Positions 37,046 to 45,989 of a DNA stretch of 64,000 nt are shown piece by piece. The DNA lies in contig CP019169.1 of the NCBI GenBank assembly GCA_001953215.1, forward strand, positions 2,356,001 to 2,420,000, in the 5' to 3' direction. This stretch comes from Betaproteobacteria bacterium GR16-43 (GTDB taxonomy: Bacteria > Pseudomonadota > Gammaproteobacteria > Burkholderiales > Usitatibacteraceae). Position 1 is the stretch's first letter. Every line of letters begins with the position of its first letter. The translations under genes and the position numbers were made by a program. Below the pieces are notes generated by a model. That model searched no databases. It was not told the origin of the DNA and saw only the letters and a list, made by a program, of their open reading frames with translations.

Positions 37046-38275
37046 ATGGCCTCGTTGAAACCCTCCCTTTTGCTTCCTTTCCTGCTCGCGATGGCGGCGC
37101 TGCTCGTGTTGCTGGCGGCTTGCGGCCCCGGCGGCCAGCAGCACGGCGGCGGCTTCCCGCCCGGCGTGGTCGCGATCCAGGAGGCGAAGGCCCGCACCGT
37201 GGACGTCGAGTTCGAATACCCGGCGCAAACGGCGGGTTCGCGCGAGGTGGAAGTACGCGCTCGCGTCACGGGCATCCTGATGAAGCGCAATTTCGTCGAG
37301 GGCGCGTTCGTGAAGGCCGGCCAGTCGCTGTTCCAGCTCGACGCCGCGCCGTTCGAGGCCGCGCTCGCGCGTGCCGATGCGGATGTCGCCGCCGCGGATG
37401 CACGGTATGGCGTGGCCCAGCGCAACGCCAAGCGCATGAAGCCCCTCTTCGACGCCAAGGCCGCCTCGCAGAAGGACTACGACGACGCCACCTCCGCCGA
37501 GGAAGTGACGTCCGCGGACCTCAAGGCCGCCCGCGCGCGCCAGAACGAAGCACGCCTGAACGTGCAGTGGACGCATGTCGAGTCGCCCGTCTCCGGCGTC
37601 ACCAGCCGCGCGCTGAAGAGCGAGGGCAGCCTCGTGTCGGGGCCGGACGTGCTGCTCACCACCGTGACGCAGAACGATCCCATCTACGTGAACTTCGGCA
37701 TCTCGGAATCCGAACAGCTCCGCCTGCGCGGCGAGGCGCAGGCCGGCAAGCTGGTGCTGCCGAAGGATGGCCGCTTCGACGTCACGGTGAAGCTCGAGAA
37801 CGGCAAGGTCTACAGCGCCCCGGGCAAGCTGGTCTTCAGCGACGCGCGCGTGAGCAATGTCACGGGCACCACCGATACGCGGGCGGAACTGCCGAACCCG
37901 GCGGGTGAGCTGCGCCCCGGCCAGTTCGTGCGCGCCATCCTCAAGGGGGCCCAGCGTCCCAATGCCATCACGGTGCCGCAGCGCGCCGTCATGGAAGCGC
38001 CGCAGGGCAAGCTGGTCTACGTGCTCGGCGCCGACAGCAAGGCCGAGCCGCGGCCCGTCGTGGTGGGCGACTGGGTCAAGGACGAATGGATCATCACCTC
38101 GGGCCTGAAGGAAGGCGAGAAGGTGATCGTCGATGGGTTGATGAAGGTGTATCCGGGCGCGCAGGTGCAGGTCGGGGATCCCAACGCGCCGCCGCCCGGC
38201 GCTCCGGGCAAAGGACCCTCTCCCCAGCCCTCTCCCAAGGGAGAGGGAGCAGCCAAACCCGAAGCGAAGAAGTAG
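37046..38275 (+). CDS. RND efflux periplasmic adaptor (AcrA/MexA type)
   Basis: 409 residues. Signal peptide with lipobox (LLAAC, Cys26). Membrane-fusion architecture: beta-barrel start VEFEYPAQTAGSREVEVRARVTG split around the lipoyl half-motif, helical hairpin (about 115-175), second lipoyl half with ESPVSG, beta-barrel and membrane-proximal domain (GQFVRAIL, TVPQRAVMEAPQG). It bridges the permease and the outer-membrane channel encoded next. The last 20 residues (GPSPQPSPKGEG..) are encoded by a known type of GGGAGAGGG hairpin repeat and are not part of the fold. AAGGA precedes the ATG. Confidence 0.95.
   Translation: MASLKPSLLLPFLLAMAALLVLLAACGPGGQQHGGGFPPGVVAIQEAKARTVDVEFEYPAQTAGSREVEVRARVTGILMKRNFVEGAFVKAGQSLFQLDAAPFEAALARADADVAAADARYGVAQRNAKRMKPLFDAKAASQKDYDDATSAEEVTSADLKAARARQNEARLNVQWTHVESPVSGVTSRALKSEGSLVSGPDVLLTTVTQNDPIYVNFGISESEQLRLRGEAQAGKLVLPKDGRFDVTVKLENGKVYSAPGKLVFSDARVSNVTGTTDTRAELPNPAGELRPGQFVRAILKGAQRPNAITVPQRAVMEAPQGKLVYVLGADSKAEPRPVVVGDWVKDEWIITSGLKEGEKVIVDGLMKVYPGAQVQVGDPNAPPPGAPGKGPSPQPSPKGEGAAKPEAKK
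38212..38250 (+). repeat. CCCTCTCCC hairpin repeat read in frame within the adaptor gene
   Basis: CCCTCTCCC-aa-GGGAGAGGG (38228-38247) preceded by a further CCCTCTCCCC. This G+A/C+T hairpin occurs widely between bacterial genes; here it encodes the low-complexity tail GPSPQPSPKGEG of the adaptor, 30 nt before the stop. Confidence 0.75.
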
Positions 38276-38284
38276 GAGCCGACC

Positions 38285-41200
38285 ATGTTCTCCCGCTTCT
38301 TCATCGATCGCCCGATCTTCGCGATCGTCATCTCGCTCTTCATCGCGCTCGCGGGCCTTGCCGCCATGCGCGTGCTCCCCATCGCCCAGTATCCCGAGAT
38401 CGCCCCGCCCGTCGTCACGGTGACGGCGGTGTACCCGGGCGCCTCGGCCGCGGTGCTGGAGTCCACGGTCGCCGCGCCCATCGAGAACACGCTGAACGGT
38501 GTCGAGGACCTGCTCTACATCAGCTCCACGTCGTCTTCGCAGGGCATGGTGCAGATCCAGGTGACGTTCAACATCGGCGCGGATGTCGACAAGGCCGCGT
38601 TGAACGTGAACAACCGCGTCAAGCAAGTCGAACCGCGCCTGCCGCAGGAAGTGCGCCGCCAGGGCGTGACGGTGGAGAAGGGCTCCTCGTCGTTCCTGCA
38701 GGTGATCGCGGTGTATTCGCCCGAGGGCAAGTACGACGACTTCTTCACGTCCAACTACGTGACGTTGAACGTGCTGGACCAGGTGAAGCGCATCCCCGGC
38801 ACCACCAACGTGCAGATCTTCGGCGCCAAGGACTACGCGATGCGCATCTGGCTGCGGCCCGATCGCCTCGCCGCGCTGAAGCTCGCGCCGGGCGACGTGA
38901 TCCGGGCCGTGAACGAGCAGAACGCGCAGTTCGCCGCCGGCAAGATCGGCGAGCCGCCCACGGGCGGCGGCACGGAGCTCGTCTACACGATCACCACGAA
39001 GGGCCGCCTGCAGGACCCGAAGGAATTCGAGCAGATCATCATCCGCGCGAATCCCGACGGCTCGCGCCTGCGGCTCGTGGACGTCGCACGCGTGGAGCTC
39101 GCGTCGAAGGACTACAGCTTCATGGGCCGCATCAACAACCAGCCCTCCACGCTGATCGGCGTCTTCCTGCAACCGGGCGCCAACGCGCTCGACGTGGCGA
39201 AGAACGTGAACGCCACCATGAAGGGCCTGCAGGCGAAATTCCCGCAGGGCCTCACGCAGGTCGCCGTGTACGACACCACGCGCTTCGTGGAGGTGTCGAT
39301 CAAGGAAGTGGTCGAGACGCTGCTGATCGCGATGGTGCTGGTGTTCGTCGTGGTCTACGTGTTCCTGCAGAACTGGCGCGCCACGCTGATCCCGTTCGCC
39401 ACCGTGCCGGTGTCGCTCTTCGGCACCTTCGCCGGGATGCTCTTCCTGGGCTACTCGATCAACACGCTGACGCTCTTCGGCATGGTGCTGGCCATCGGCA
39501 TCGTGGTGGACGACGCGATCGTCGTCATGGAAAACGTCGAGCGCATCATGCGCGAGGAGGGCCTGGAGCCGCGCGAAGCCGCGATCAAGGCCATGAACGA
39601 GGTGACCAGTCCCATCGTCGCCATCGTCCTCGTGCTCTGCTCGGTGTTCATCCCGATCGCCTTCCTGGGCGGCCTCACGGGCGAGCTCTATCGCCAGTTC
39701 GCGGTGACCATCTCCATCGCGGTGGTGATCTCGGGCATCGTGGCGCTCACGCTCACGCCGGCACTGTGCGTGATGATCCTGCGCCCGCACGACGACGCCC
39801 ATGAGGCGCGCTGGGCCCGCTGGTTCAACCGTACGTTCTCCCGCGCCACGGATCGCTACGAGAACGGCGTGGCGTGGATGATCCGCCGCGGGGGCATCGT
39901 CGTGGTGCTCTACGCGATCATGATCGGTGTAACGGCCTTCTTCTTCTACCGCACGCCCACGTCGCTCGTGCCGGAAGAGGACCAGGGCTTCTACATCGCC
40001 GCGGTGATCCTGCCGGACGGCGCCTCGCTCGAGCGTACGGACAAGGTGGTGCAGCAGGTCGTGTCCTCGGTGCGCGAGAACCCGAACATCGAGAACGCCA
40101 TCGCCTTCACCGGCTTCGATTTCCTCGGCGGCACCTACCGCAACAACGCGGCCACGATCTTCTTCCCCCTGAAGCACTGGAAGGACCGCCACGTGCCCGT
40201 GCAGGCGCTGGTGGGCGAGTACTTCGGCCGCACGATGGGCATCAAGGAAGGCCTCGCCATCGCGTTCAACGCGCCGGCGATCTTCGGCCTGGGCACCGCC
40301 GGCGGCTTCGAGGTCTACATCCAGAACCACGGGGAGGGCGGTCCCAAGCGCCTCGCGGAGGTGAAGGACCAGTTCATGGCCGCGGCACGCAACGAACCGC
40401 AGCTCGGCATGATGCAGACGCTCTGGCGTCCGAACGTGCCGCAGCTCTTCGTGGACGTCGATCGCGAGAAGGCCAAGGCCTACGGCGTCTCGGTGGACGA
40501 AGTGTTCAACACGCTCGCCGCCACGCTCGGCACCTACTACGTGAACGACTTCAACAAGTACGGCCGCACGTGGCAGGTGCTGATGTCGGCCGAACCGGGC
40601 TACCGCAAGCGTCCGGAGGACGTCGGCGCCGTCTACGTTCGCAGCGAGAAAGGCGAGATGATTCCCGTGAGCGCCCTGGCGCGCATCGAGTACATCAGCG
40701 GTCCCGACACGCTCGAGCGCTACAACAATGCGCAGGCCACCAAGATCTTCGGCAGCGGCGCACCCGGCGTGAGCTCGGGCCAGGCCATCGCCGCGGTCGA
40801 GCGCGTGGCGAAGACGCTGCCGCCGGACTTCAGCATCGACTGGACCGGCGCCTCCCTCCAGGAGAAGCGTTCCTCGGGTTCCTCGGGCATCGCGCTCGTG
40901 GCGGGCGCCTTCATGGCATTCCTGATCCTCGCGGCGCAGTACGAGAAGTGGTCGCTGCCGTTGTCGGTGATCCTCGCGGTGCCTTTCGGCATGTTCGGCG
41001 CGCTGATGGCCATCACGCTGCGCAGCCTCGTGGGCGAGACGCAGTTCACGAGCGACGTGTACTTCCAGATCGGTCTCGTCACGCTGATCGGCCTCGCCGC
41101 GAAGAACGCGATCCTGATCGTGGAGTACGCCTTGCTGAAGTCGCAGGAGGGCCTGTCCTACTCGGCGGCGGCGTTGGAGGCGGCGCGATTGCGCTTCCGG

Positions 41201-41506
41201 CCCATCCTGATGACTTCGCTCGCGTTCATCTTCGGCGTGCTGCCGCTCGCCATCTCCACCGGCGCCGGCGCGGGTGCCCGCAAGTCGGTGGGCACGGGCG
41301 TGATGGGCGGCATGCTCGCGGCCACGTTCCTCGCAATCTTCTTCGTGCCGTTCTTCTACAAGCTCGTGATGGAGCGGAAGCTGGGCGAGCCACGCACCTC
41401 GGACGAACTCAAGCAGGAGGCGACGCACCATCGAGAGATCCAGCAACACAAGACTTCGCATGCGGTCGTGCATGGCGTGCCGCGGACGGAGGGATCCCAT
41501 GACTAA
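38285..41506 (+). CDS. RND multidrug efflux permease (AcrB/HAE1 family)
   Basis: 1073 residues, full length. Inner-membrane homotrimer that exports hydrophobic drugs by proton antiport. N-terminal FSRFFIDRPIFAIVISLFI is typical of the HAE1 family; TM4 proton-relay aspartates are in GIVVDDAIVVMENV (near 408), TM10 lysine and TM11 region in GLAAKNAILIVEYA and RLRFRPILMTS. The two large periplasmic loops (about 40-330 and 560-870) form porter and docking domains. The C-terminus carries an extra hydrophilic tail after LGEP. The gene follows the adaptor by 9 nt (TAGGAG before the ATG) and overlaps the channel gene by 8 nt. Confidence 0.97.
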   Translation: MFSRFFIDRPIFAIVISLFIALAGLAAMRVLPIAQYPEIAPPVVTVTAVYPGASAAVLESTVAAPIENTLNGVEDLLYISSTSSSQGMVQIQVTFNIGADVDKAALNVNNRVKQVEPRLPQEVRRQGVTVEKGSSSFLQVIAVYSPEGKYDDFFTSNYVTLNVLDQVKRIPGTTNVQIFGAKDYAMRIWLRPDRLAALKLAPGDVIRAVNEQNAQFAAGKIGEPPTGGGTELVYTITTKGRLQDPKEFEQIIIRANPDGSRLRLVDVARVELASKDYSFMGRINNQPSTLIGVFLQPGANALDVAKNVNATMKGLQAKFPQGLTQVAVYDTTRFVEVSIKEVVETLLIAMVLVFVVVYVFLQNWRATLIPFATVPVSLFGTFAGMLFLGYSINTLTLFGMVLAIGIVVDDAIVVMENVERIMREEGLEPREAAIKAMNEVTSPIVAIVLVLCSVFIPIAFLGGLTGELYRQFAVTISIAVVISGIVALTLTPALCVMILRPHDDAHEARWARWFNRTFSRATDRYENGVAWMIRRGGIVVVLYAIMIGVTAFFFYRTPTSLVPEEDQGFYIAAVILPDGASLERTDKVVQQVVSSVRENPNIENAIAFTGFDFLGGTYRNNAATIFFPLKHWKDRHVPVQALVGEYFGRTMGIKEGLAIAFNAPAIFGLGTAGGFEVYIQNHGEGGPKRLAEVKDQFMAAARNEPQLGMMQTLWRPNVPQLFVDVDREKAKAYGVSVDEVFNTLAATLGTYYVNDFNKYGRTWQVLMSAEPGYRKRPEDVGAVYVRSEKGEMIPVSALARIEYISGPDTLERYNNAQATKIFGSGAPGVSSGQAIAAVERVAKTLPPDFSIDWTGASLQEKRSSGSSGIALVAGAFMAFLILAAQYEKWSLPLSVILAVPFGMFGALMAITLRSLVGETQFTSDVYFQIGLVTLIGLAAKNAILIVEYALLKSQEGLSYSAAALEAARLRFRPILMTSLAFIFGVLPLAISTGAGAGARKSVGTGVMGGMLAATFLAIFFVPFFYKLVMERKLGEPRTSDELKQEATHHREIQQHKTSHAVVHGVPRTEGSHD

Positions 41507-42875
41507 GCCCCTCGTTCTGGTTCTCGCGCTGGCGCTCGCCGGATGCACGGTGGGTCCGGACTACGAACGCCCGGCCGCCGAACTGCCCGCCGACCTCGGC
41601 ATGACCACGGCTGCGGCCGCGGTCCCGCAGAAGTGGTGGTCGGTCTTCAACGATCCGGTGCTGGACGCGCTGGTCGACGAAGCCCTCGCCGCCAACCGCG
41701 ACCTCAAGGCCGCGGCCGAACGCATCGAGCAGTCGCGTTCGCAGCTCACGATCACCCGCGCGGCCCAGTTCCCGGACGCCGGCATCGAAGCGGGCAGCTC
41801 GCGCGACAAGGCTTCCGCGATGGGTGCGTTCCCGTTGCCGTCGGATGCGATCTACTCCAAGACCCAGCGCCTGGTGATCTCGGCCAACTGGGAGCTCGAT
41901 TTCTGGGGCAAGTACCGCCGAGCCTCGGAATCCGCGCGCGCGGAGCTGGCCGCCAGCGAAGCGGGCCGCGACGCGATTCGCAACACGCTCGTGGGCGACG
42001 TGGTGCGCGGCTACTTCGCGATGCGGGCGCTGGATGAAAGCGCCGCCATCGCGGAGCGCACGCTCGTGGGCCGCAGCAAGAGCCTCGAGCTGCAGCAATT
42101 GCGCTACGACTCGGGCGTGGTCTCGGAGCTCGAACTGGAGCAGGTGCGCTCGGATGTCCAGGGTGCCCGCGCGCTCGTGCCCGCGATCTACCAACGCCGT
42201 CTTCGCCAGGAAGGTTCGCTCGCGGTGCTGCTGGGCCGCGCGCCGAAGGATGTCTTCAACGCCAAGCTCGAACGCGGCATTTCCACCGAGCCCGCCGTCG
42301 AAGTGCCGGCCGCGCTGCCGTCGGAGCTCCTGCTGCGCCGGCCGGACCTGCGCCAGGCCGAGGAACACCTGAAGGCCGCCAACGCGCGCATCGGCGTGGC
42401 GCGCGCGGCGTACTTCCCGTCCATCTCGCTCACGGGCTTCTACGGCGGCGAGAGCCAGCAACTGTCGGACCTCTTCAAGGCCACGGCACGCACCTGGTCG
42501 GTCGGAGCGAACCTGCTGCAGCCGCTCTTCGCGGGGGGCCAGATCCGCGGCGGCGTCGATCTCGAGAACGCGAGGACGCGAGAGGCCGCGCTGCAGTACG
42601 TGCAGTCGATCGCCATCGCGTTCCGCGAGACGCGCGAGGCGATCGCGGCGCAGTCCAACACGCGCGAGATCCTCGAGGCCCAACGCGCGCGCGAACGTTC
42701 GCTCTCGCGTGCGCTCGAGCTGGCGCGCCTTCGCTACGACAACGGGGTGTACAGCCTGTTCGAGTTGCTGGAGACGGAAAGGCAGCTCTTGGTCGTACGA
42801 CTCGAGGCGGTGGATGCCGATCGCGATCGCCGTAGTGCCATCGTTGATCTCTACCAGGCGCTCGGCGGCTCCTGA
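41499..42875 (+). CDS. Outer-membrane efflux channel lipoprotein (NodT/OprM type)
   Basis: 458 residues from an ATG with GGAGG, overlapping the permease gene. Signal peptide with lipobox (LALAGC, Cys16) followed by TVGPDYERP, the classic NodT-family mature start. Two TolC-type repeats follow, each with long helices; the phrase LPSELLLRRPDLRQAEEHL split by family motif RRPDL (near 283) is typical. With the adaptor and permease it completes a tripartite pump. It ends 24 nt before a 150-bp inverted-repeat element. Confidence 0.95.
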   Translation: MTKPLVLVLALALAGCTVGPDYERPAAELPADLGMTTAAAAVPQKWWSVFNDPVLDALVDEALAANRDLKAAAERIEQSRSQLTITRAAQFPDAGIEAGSSRDKASAMGAFPLPSDAIYSKTQRLVISANWELDFWGKYRRASESARAELAASEAGRDAIRNTLVGDVVRGYFAMRALDESAAIAERTLVGRSKSLELQQLRYDSGVVSELELEQVRSDVQGARALVPAIYQRRLRQEGSLAVLLGRAPKDVFNAKLERGISTEPAVEVPAALPSELLLRRPDLRQAEEHLKAANARIGVARAAYFPSISLTGFYGGESQQLSDLFKATARTWSVGANLLQPLFAGGQIRGGVDLENARTREAALQYVQSIAIAFRETREAIAAQSNTREILEAQRARERSLSRALELARLRYDNGVYSLFELLETERQLLVVRLEAVDADRDRRSAIVDLYQALGGS

Positions 42876-42899
42876 ACCGAGAGATGTCAGGTAAACGGC

Positions 42900-43049
42900 A
42901 TTGAACCGCAGAGGCCCCTGAGGCCCCGGAGGAAAGCAAACCACAAGAGAAGAAATGGGTCGAGCCCAGTGGAGAATGAAATGAGGTCAGATCCTCATTT
43001 CTCGTGGGTTGGGTTTCCTCCGGGGCCTCAGGGGCCTCTGCGGTTCAAT
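42900..43049. repeat. 150-bp element with perfect 36-bp inverted repeats (GCAGAGGCCCC family)
   Basis: Left arm 42900-42935 and right arm 43014-43049 are perfect reverse complements over 36 bp; outer ends read ATTGAACCGCAGAGG. The 78-nt centre contains a GGTCAG palindrome of the other repeat family. It fills the gap between the convergent channel and SDR genes. A related copy is at 60839-61013. MITE-like in shape but no transposase or clear target duplication is visible. Confidence 0.93.
42978..43001. repeat. Short GGTCAG palindrome nested inside the 150-bp element
   Basis: GAAATGAGG-TCAGAT-CCTCATTTC, perfect 9-bp arms. The central AGGTCAGATCCT resembles the AGGGGTCAGACTCCT core of elements A to D, so two repeat families appear combined here. 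Confidence 0.6.
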
Positions 43050-43078
43050 CGCCTCTTGTGATTGCTTGCCTCGGCTTC

Positions 43079-44059
43079 TCACACACGCCGCTTCGCCAGA
43101 AGTTCTTTCTCCCGTTCCTCTGTAATCCCCGCCTTCCACTCGCGCCCCGCAGGGCGCGAGGCATCCCAGGCGATCGTGTCGCGAATCGTCTCCGCAATCG
43201 GCCGGAACGTGAGCCCCGCCGCGAGCGCGCGAGCGATCGGCGTCTCGAGCAGCCCGCCATCGCCATCGGGAATCCAGAGCGGCATCTCCTTCCACGGCAC
43301 GACGCCGTTCTCCTTCAGGAACGCTTCATCCACCCATTCGAGCGTGGCTCCGCTGCCGGACGTGGCCACGCACGCTTGCAGCACCTCGCCCATCGTCATC
43401 ACGCGCTCCGGTCCCGTTGCGTTGAACGTCCCCGACAGCGAGCGCTCGACGCTATCCACGATCCACGCGGCGAGGTCGCGCACGTCGATCACCTGCACGG
43501 GCCGCTCCGGGCGATCGGGCGCCAGCACGCGGCCGCCGCGCGAAATGCGCGCGGGCCAGTAGGTGAAACGATCGGTGGGGTCGTTCGGGCCGACGATCAA
43601 TCCCGGCCGGACGATGAACGCCCGCGAGCCGAAGACCTCCCGCACCACGTCTTCGCACATCGCCTTCAGGGAGCCGTAGGTCTCCGGTGCCCACGCATCG
43701 GGCAACGGATCGATCGGGGGATGCTCCGGATCGCCCTCGGCGAAGCCGCCGTCGGCATACACCGAGATCGTCGAGACGAACGCGTACAGGCCCGCTGCAT
43801 CGCGGAGCGCCTCGGCGGAGCGGCGCACCACCTGCGGCAGGTAACCGGAAGTGTCGATCACCGCGTTCCATCGCTGGCCCGCGACGGCCGATTGCAGCGC
43901 GCGCGTGTCGGTGCGGTCGGCCTGCAGGGTCTCGACCCGCGCGTCGGGCGCCGAGGTCTTGCCGCGATTCAGGTGGGTGACGTCATGCCCGCGGGCCAGC
44001 GCGGCATCGGTGAGGGCACGGCCGAGGAAAACGGTGCCGCCGAGCAGGAGGATTCGCAT
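43079..44059 (-). CDS. NAD(P)-dependent epimerase/reductase of the extended SDR family
   Basis: 326 residues from the ATG at 44059. Rossmann nucleotide-binding motif GGTVFLGRALTDAAL (residues 7-21), acidic-to-basic position LNRGKTS suggesting NADP preference, active-site region STISVYADGGF with the catalytic YGSLKAMCE (YxxxK, near 140). Similar proteins are annotated as NAD-dependent epimerases or isoflavone-reductase-like and act on sugar nucleotides or small ketones; the substrate is not readable. It is divergent from earP (38 nt between starts), but shows no specific similarity to rhamnose-synthesis enzymes. Confidence 0.85.
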   Translation of the reverse strand: MRILLLGGTVFLGRALTDAALARGHDVTHLNRGKTSAPDARVETLQADRTDTRALQSAVAGQRWNAVIDTSGYLPQVVRRSAEALRDAAGLYAFVSTISVYADGGFAEGDPEHPPIDPLPDAWAPETYGSLKAMCEDVVREVFGSRAFIVRPGLIVGPNDPTDRFTYWPARISRGGRVLAPDRPERPVQVIDVRDLAAWIVDSVERSLSGTFNATGPERVMTMGEVLQACVATSGSGATLEWVDEAFLKENGVVPWKEMPLWIPDGDGGLLETPIARALAAGLTFRPIAETIRDTIAWDASRPAGREWKAGITEEREKELLAKRRV

Positions 44060-44097
44060 CGCGCCATCGTAGCAGCGCCGCGCAGCTACAATCCGCC

Positions 44098-45120
44098 ATG
44101 GCTTCCGACGGCGAACGCTGGCACCTCTTCTGCAAGGTCGTGGACAACTACGGCGATGCGGGCGTCGCGTGGCGCCTCGCGCGCCAGTTGGTGGCCGAGC
44201 ATGGCAAGAACGTGCGCCTCGTGCTCGCGGACCTCGAGACCCTTGCGAAGATCCGTCCCGAAGTCGATCCCCGGCGCGACATCCAGGAGCTGCACGGCGT
44301 CGAGATCGCACGCGCCGTGGGCCAGGTCGAACCCGAGCGCGTGGCCGACGTCGTGGTCGAGACCTTCGGCTGCGATCCGCCCGAGGCCTACGTGCTCGCG
44401 ATGGCGCAACGCAAGACCACCCCGCGCTGGCTCAACCTCGAATACCTGAGCGCCGAGGAATGGGTGGAGGGCAGCCACACGCTGCCTTCACCGCACCCGC
44501 GCCTGCCACTCGTGAAGCACTTCTTCTTCCCGGGTTTCACCGAGCGGACCGGCGGTCTGCTTCGCGAGGCGGGGCTGTTCGCGCGCCGCGATGCCTTTCG
44601 CGCCACGATGCCGAAGGTCCGAGGCCTTCGGGCGAGCGTCTTCGCCTATCCATCCGCGCCGCTGCCCGCGTTGATGCGGACCTTCAACGAGACCAAGCAA
44701 CCCGTGGAAGCCTGGGTCCCCGGCATGACCGTCGATTTCGTCGACCAGGATCGCTACGACGAGATGCTCTGGTCGTGCGACGTGAACTTCGTCCGCGGGG
44801 AGGATTCCTTCGTGCGGGCGCAATGGGCGGGCCGGCCCTTCGTCTGGCACATCTATCCCACCGAGGATGGGGCGCACTGGAAGAAGCTCACGGCTTTCCT
44901 GGCGCGCTACACCGAGGGGATGGATCGCGAGGACGCGCTGGCGGTCTCGACGTTGTGGGGGGCGTGGAATCGGGGCGGCAATGTCGGGTCGGCCTGGCAC
45001 GCGTTCGCGGACCGGCTGCCGTCGCTGGAGGCCCATGCGCAGCGCTGGGCGGCGAAGCTGGGGGCACGGCGGGACTTGGCGGCCGGCATTGTCGATTTCG
45101 CCGACCGTGTGCTAAAATAG
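44098..45120 (+). CDS. earP: EF-P arginine rhamnosyltransferase
   Basis: 340 residues. EarP transfers L-rhamnose from dTDP-rhamnose to Arg32 of elongation factor P, which activates EF-P for rescue of polyproline-stalled ribosomes. The two catalytic acidic residues of the N-terminal lobe are present in [10 protein letters not shown] (D16 and D20), and the nucleotide-sugar-binding C-terminal lobe has [13 protein letters not shown] and PFVWHIYP. The target gene efp follows directly, and its product carries the required Arg32, which confirms the assignment. A probable efp promoter lies inside the end of this gene. Confidence 0.96.
   Translation: MASDGERWHLFCKVVDNYGDAGVAWRLARQLVAEHGKNVRLVLADLETLAKIRPEVDPRRDIQELHGVEIARAVGQVEPERVADVVVETFGCDPPEAYVLAMAQRKTTPRWLNLEYLSAEEWVEGSHTLPSPHPRLPLVKHFFFPGFTERTGGLLREAGLFARRDAFRATMPKVRGLRASVFAYPSAPLPALMRTFNETKQPVEAWVPGMTVDFVDQDRYDEMLWSCDVNFVRGEDSFVRAQWAGRPFVWHIYPTEDGAHWKKLTAFLARYTEGMDREDALAVSTLWGAWNRGGNVGSAWHAFADRLPSLEAHAQRWAAKLGARRDLAAGIVDFADRVLK
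45089..45118 (+). promoter_or_regulatory. Probable efp promoter within the end of earP
   Basis: TTGTCG (45089-45094) and TAAAAT (45113-45118) are separated by 18 nt. This would give efp its own transcript with a leader of about 83 nt containing a large hairpin, in addition to read-through from earP. Confidence 0.5.
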
Positions 45121-45151
45121 CGAGCTTTTTCAACGACTTTTAGATCGAGTA

Positions 45152-45190
45152 CGGTGTTGGAGCGGACAGCGAAGCTGCCGCTCAACACCG
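45152..45190 (+). promoter_or_regulatory. Hairpin in the efp leader
   Basis: CGGTGTTG-g-AGCGG pairs with CCGCTCAACACCG and the interior CAGC-gaa-GCTG extends the stem, giving 17 base pairs with two single-base bulges. It ends 19 nt before the ATG and just upstream of AGGAA, so it could influence translation or mRNA stability. No T-tract, so not a terminator. Its role is inference. Confidence 0.6.
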
Positions 45191-45208
45191 GCCCACAGGA
45201 ACCAAACT

Positions 45209-45769
45209 ATGAAAATCGCCCAGGAACTGCGCAGCGGCAACGTGATCAATCTCGGCAACGACCCGTGGGTCGTGCTGCGCGCCGAATACAACAAGGGCGG
45301 CCGTAGCTCCGCCACCATGAAGCTCAAGCTGAAGAACCTGCTCTCCGGCAGCAACCAGGAGACCGTGTTCAAGGCCGACGACAAGATCGAGCTCCAGATC
45401 CTCGAGAAGAAGGAAGTGAACTACTCCTACTTCGCCGACCCGATGTACGTCTTCATGGACAGCGAATACAACCAGATCGACATCGAGAAGGAGTCGATCG
45501 GCGAAGCCATCAACTACCTCGAAGACGGCATGACCGGCGAGGCGGTGTTCTACAACGGCCGCGCCATCTCGTTCGAGCTGCCGACCACGATCGTGCGCGA
45601 GGTGATCTACACCGAGCCCGCGGTGCGCGGTGACACGTCGGGCAAGGTGCTGAAGCCCGCGAAGCTCGCGACCGGCTTCGAAGTGCAGGTCCCGGCCTTC
45701 TGCGAAACCGGCGACAAGATCGAGATCGACACCCGCACGCACGAGTACAAGCGTCGCGTTAACGCCTAG
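45209..45769 (+). CDS. efp: Translation elongation factor P
   Basis: 186 residues, normal length, three beta-barrel domains. EF-P binds between the ribosomal P and E sites and promotes peptide bond formation at consecutive prolines. The modified loop reads [12 protein letters not shown], placing Arg at residue 32 exactly, the substrate of EarP-type rhamnosylation; lysine-modifying partners (epmA, epmB) are not needed. AGGAA is upstream of the ATG, and a strong intrinsic terminator follows. Confidence 0.98.
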   Translation: MKIAQELRSGNVINLGNDPWVVLRAEYNKGGRSSATMKLKLKNLLSGSNQETVFKADDKIELQILEKKEVNYSYFADPMYVFMDSEYNQIDIEKESIGEAINYLEDGMTGEAVFYNGRAISFELPTTIVREVIYTEPAVRGDTSGKVLKPAKLATGFEVQVPAFCETGDKIEIDTRTHEYKRRVNA

Positions 45770-45791
45770 TTCACGCCGTTCTCCAGTCGCG

Positions 45792-45818
45792 AAAAGGGCG
45801 CCTTCGGGCGCCCTTTTT
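45792..45818 (+). terminator. Intrinsic terminator of efp
   Basis: AAAAGGGCGCC-TTCG-GGCGCCCTTTTT: an 11-bp stem with UUCG loop running into a T-tract, 22 nt after the stop codon. Confidence 0.95.
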
Positions 45819-45830
45819 ACTGAAAGCCGC

Positions 45831-45966
45831 CCTCCGCAGATAAACGCGGATAAACGCCGATAACCCCGATAACAAATGGTCATTCAAGTTTGACGAGGCC
45901 TTTGATCAGGAAGTCATTAAACTAACCAATCCTTTATCGGCGTTTATCCGTGTTTATCTGCGGAGG
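45831..45966. repeat. 136-bp element with 33-bp inverted repeats (CGCAGATAAAC family)
   Basis: Arms 45831-45863 and 45934-45966 are reverse complements with one mismatch; outer ends read CCTCCGCAGATAAAC and the arm contains two tandem GATAAACGC units. The 70-nt centre is AT-richer than the surroundings. It lies between the efp terminator and the dehydrogenase gene, the only large hairpin element here between tandem rather than convergent genes. Confidence 0.92.
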
Positions 45967-45989
45967 ACGCCTTTGACCTTGGTTTAATC

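Noticed and set aside
36998..41548. Very long open frame on the minus strand opposite the efflux operon (1516 codons)
   Set aside because: Histidine/arginine/glutamate-rich composition without any domain; it is the antisense shadow produced by GC-rich codon bias of the adaptor and permease genes.
44059..44311. Upstream extension of the SDR gene beyond 44059
   Set aside because: The added residues are antisense to earP and arginine-rich; the ATG at 44059 begins a canonical Rossmann motif.
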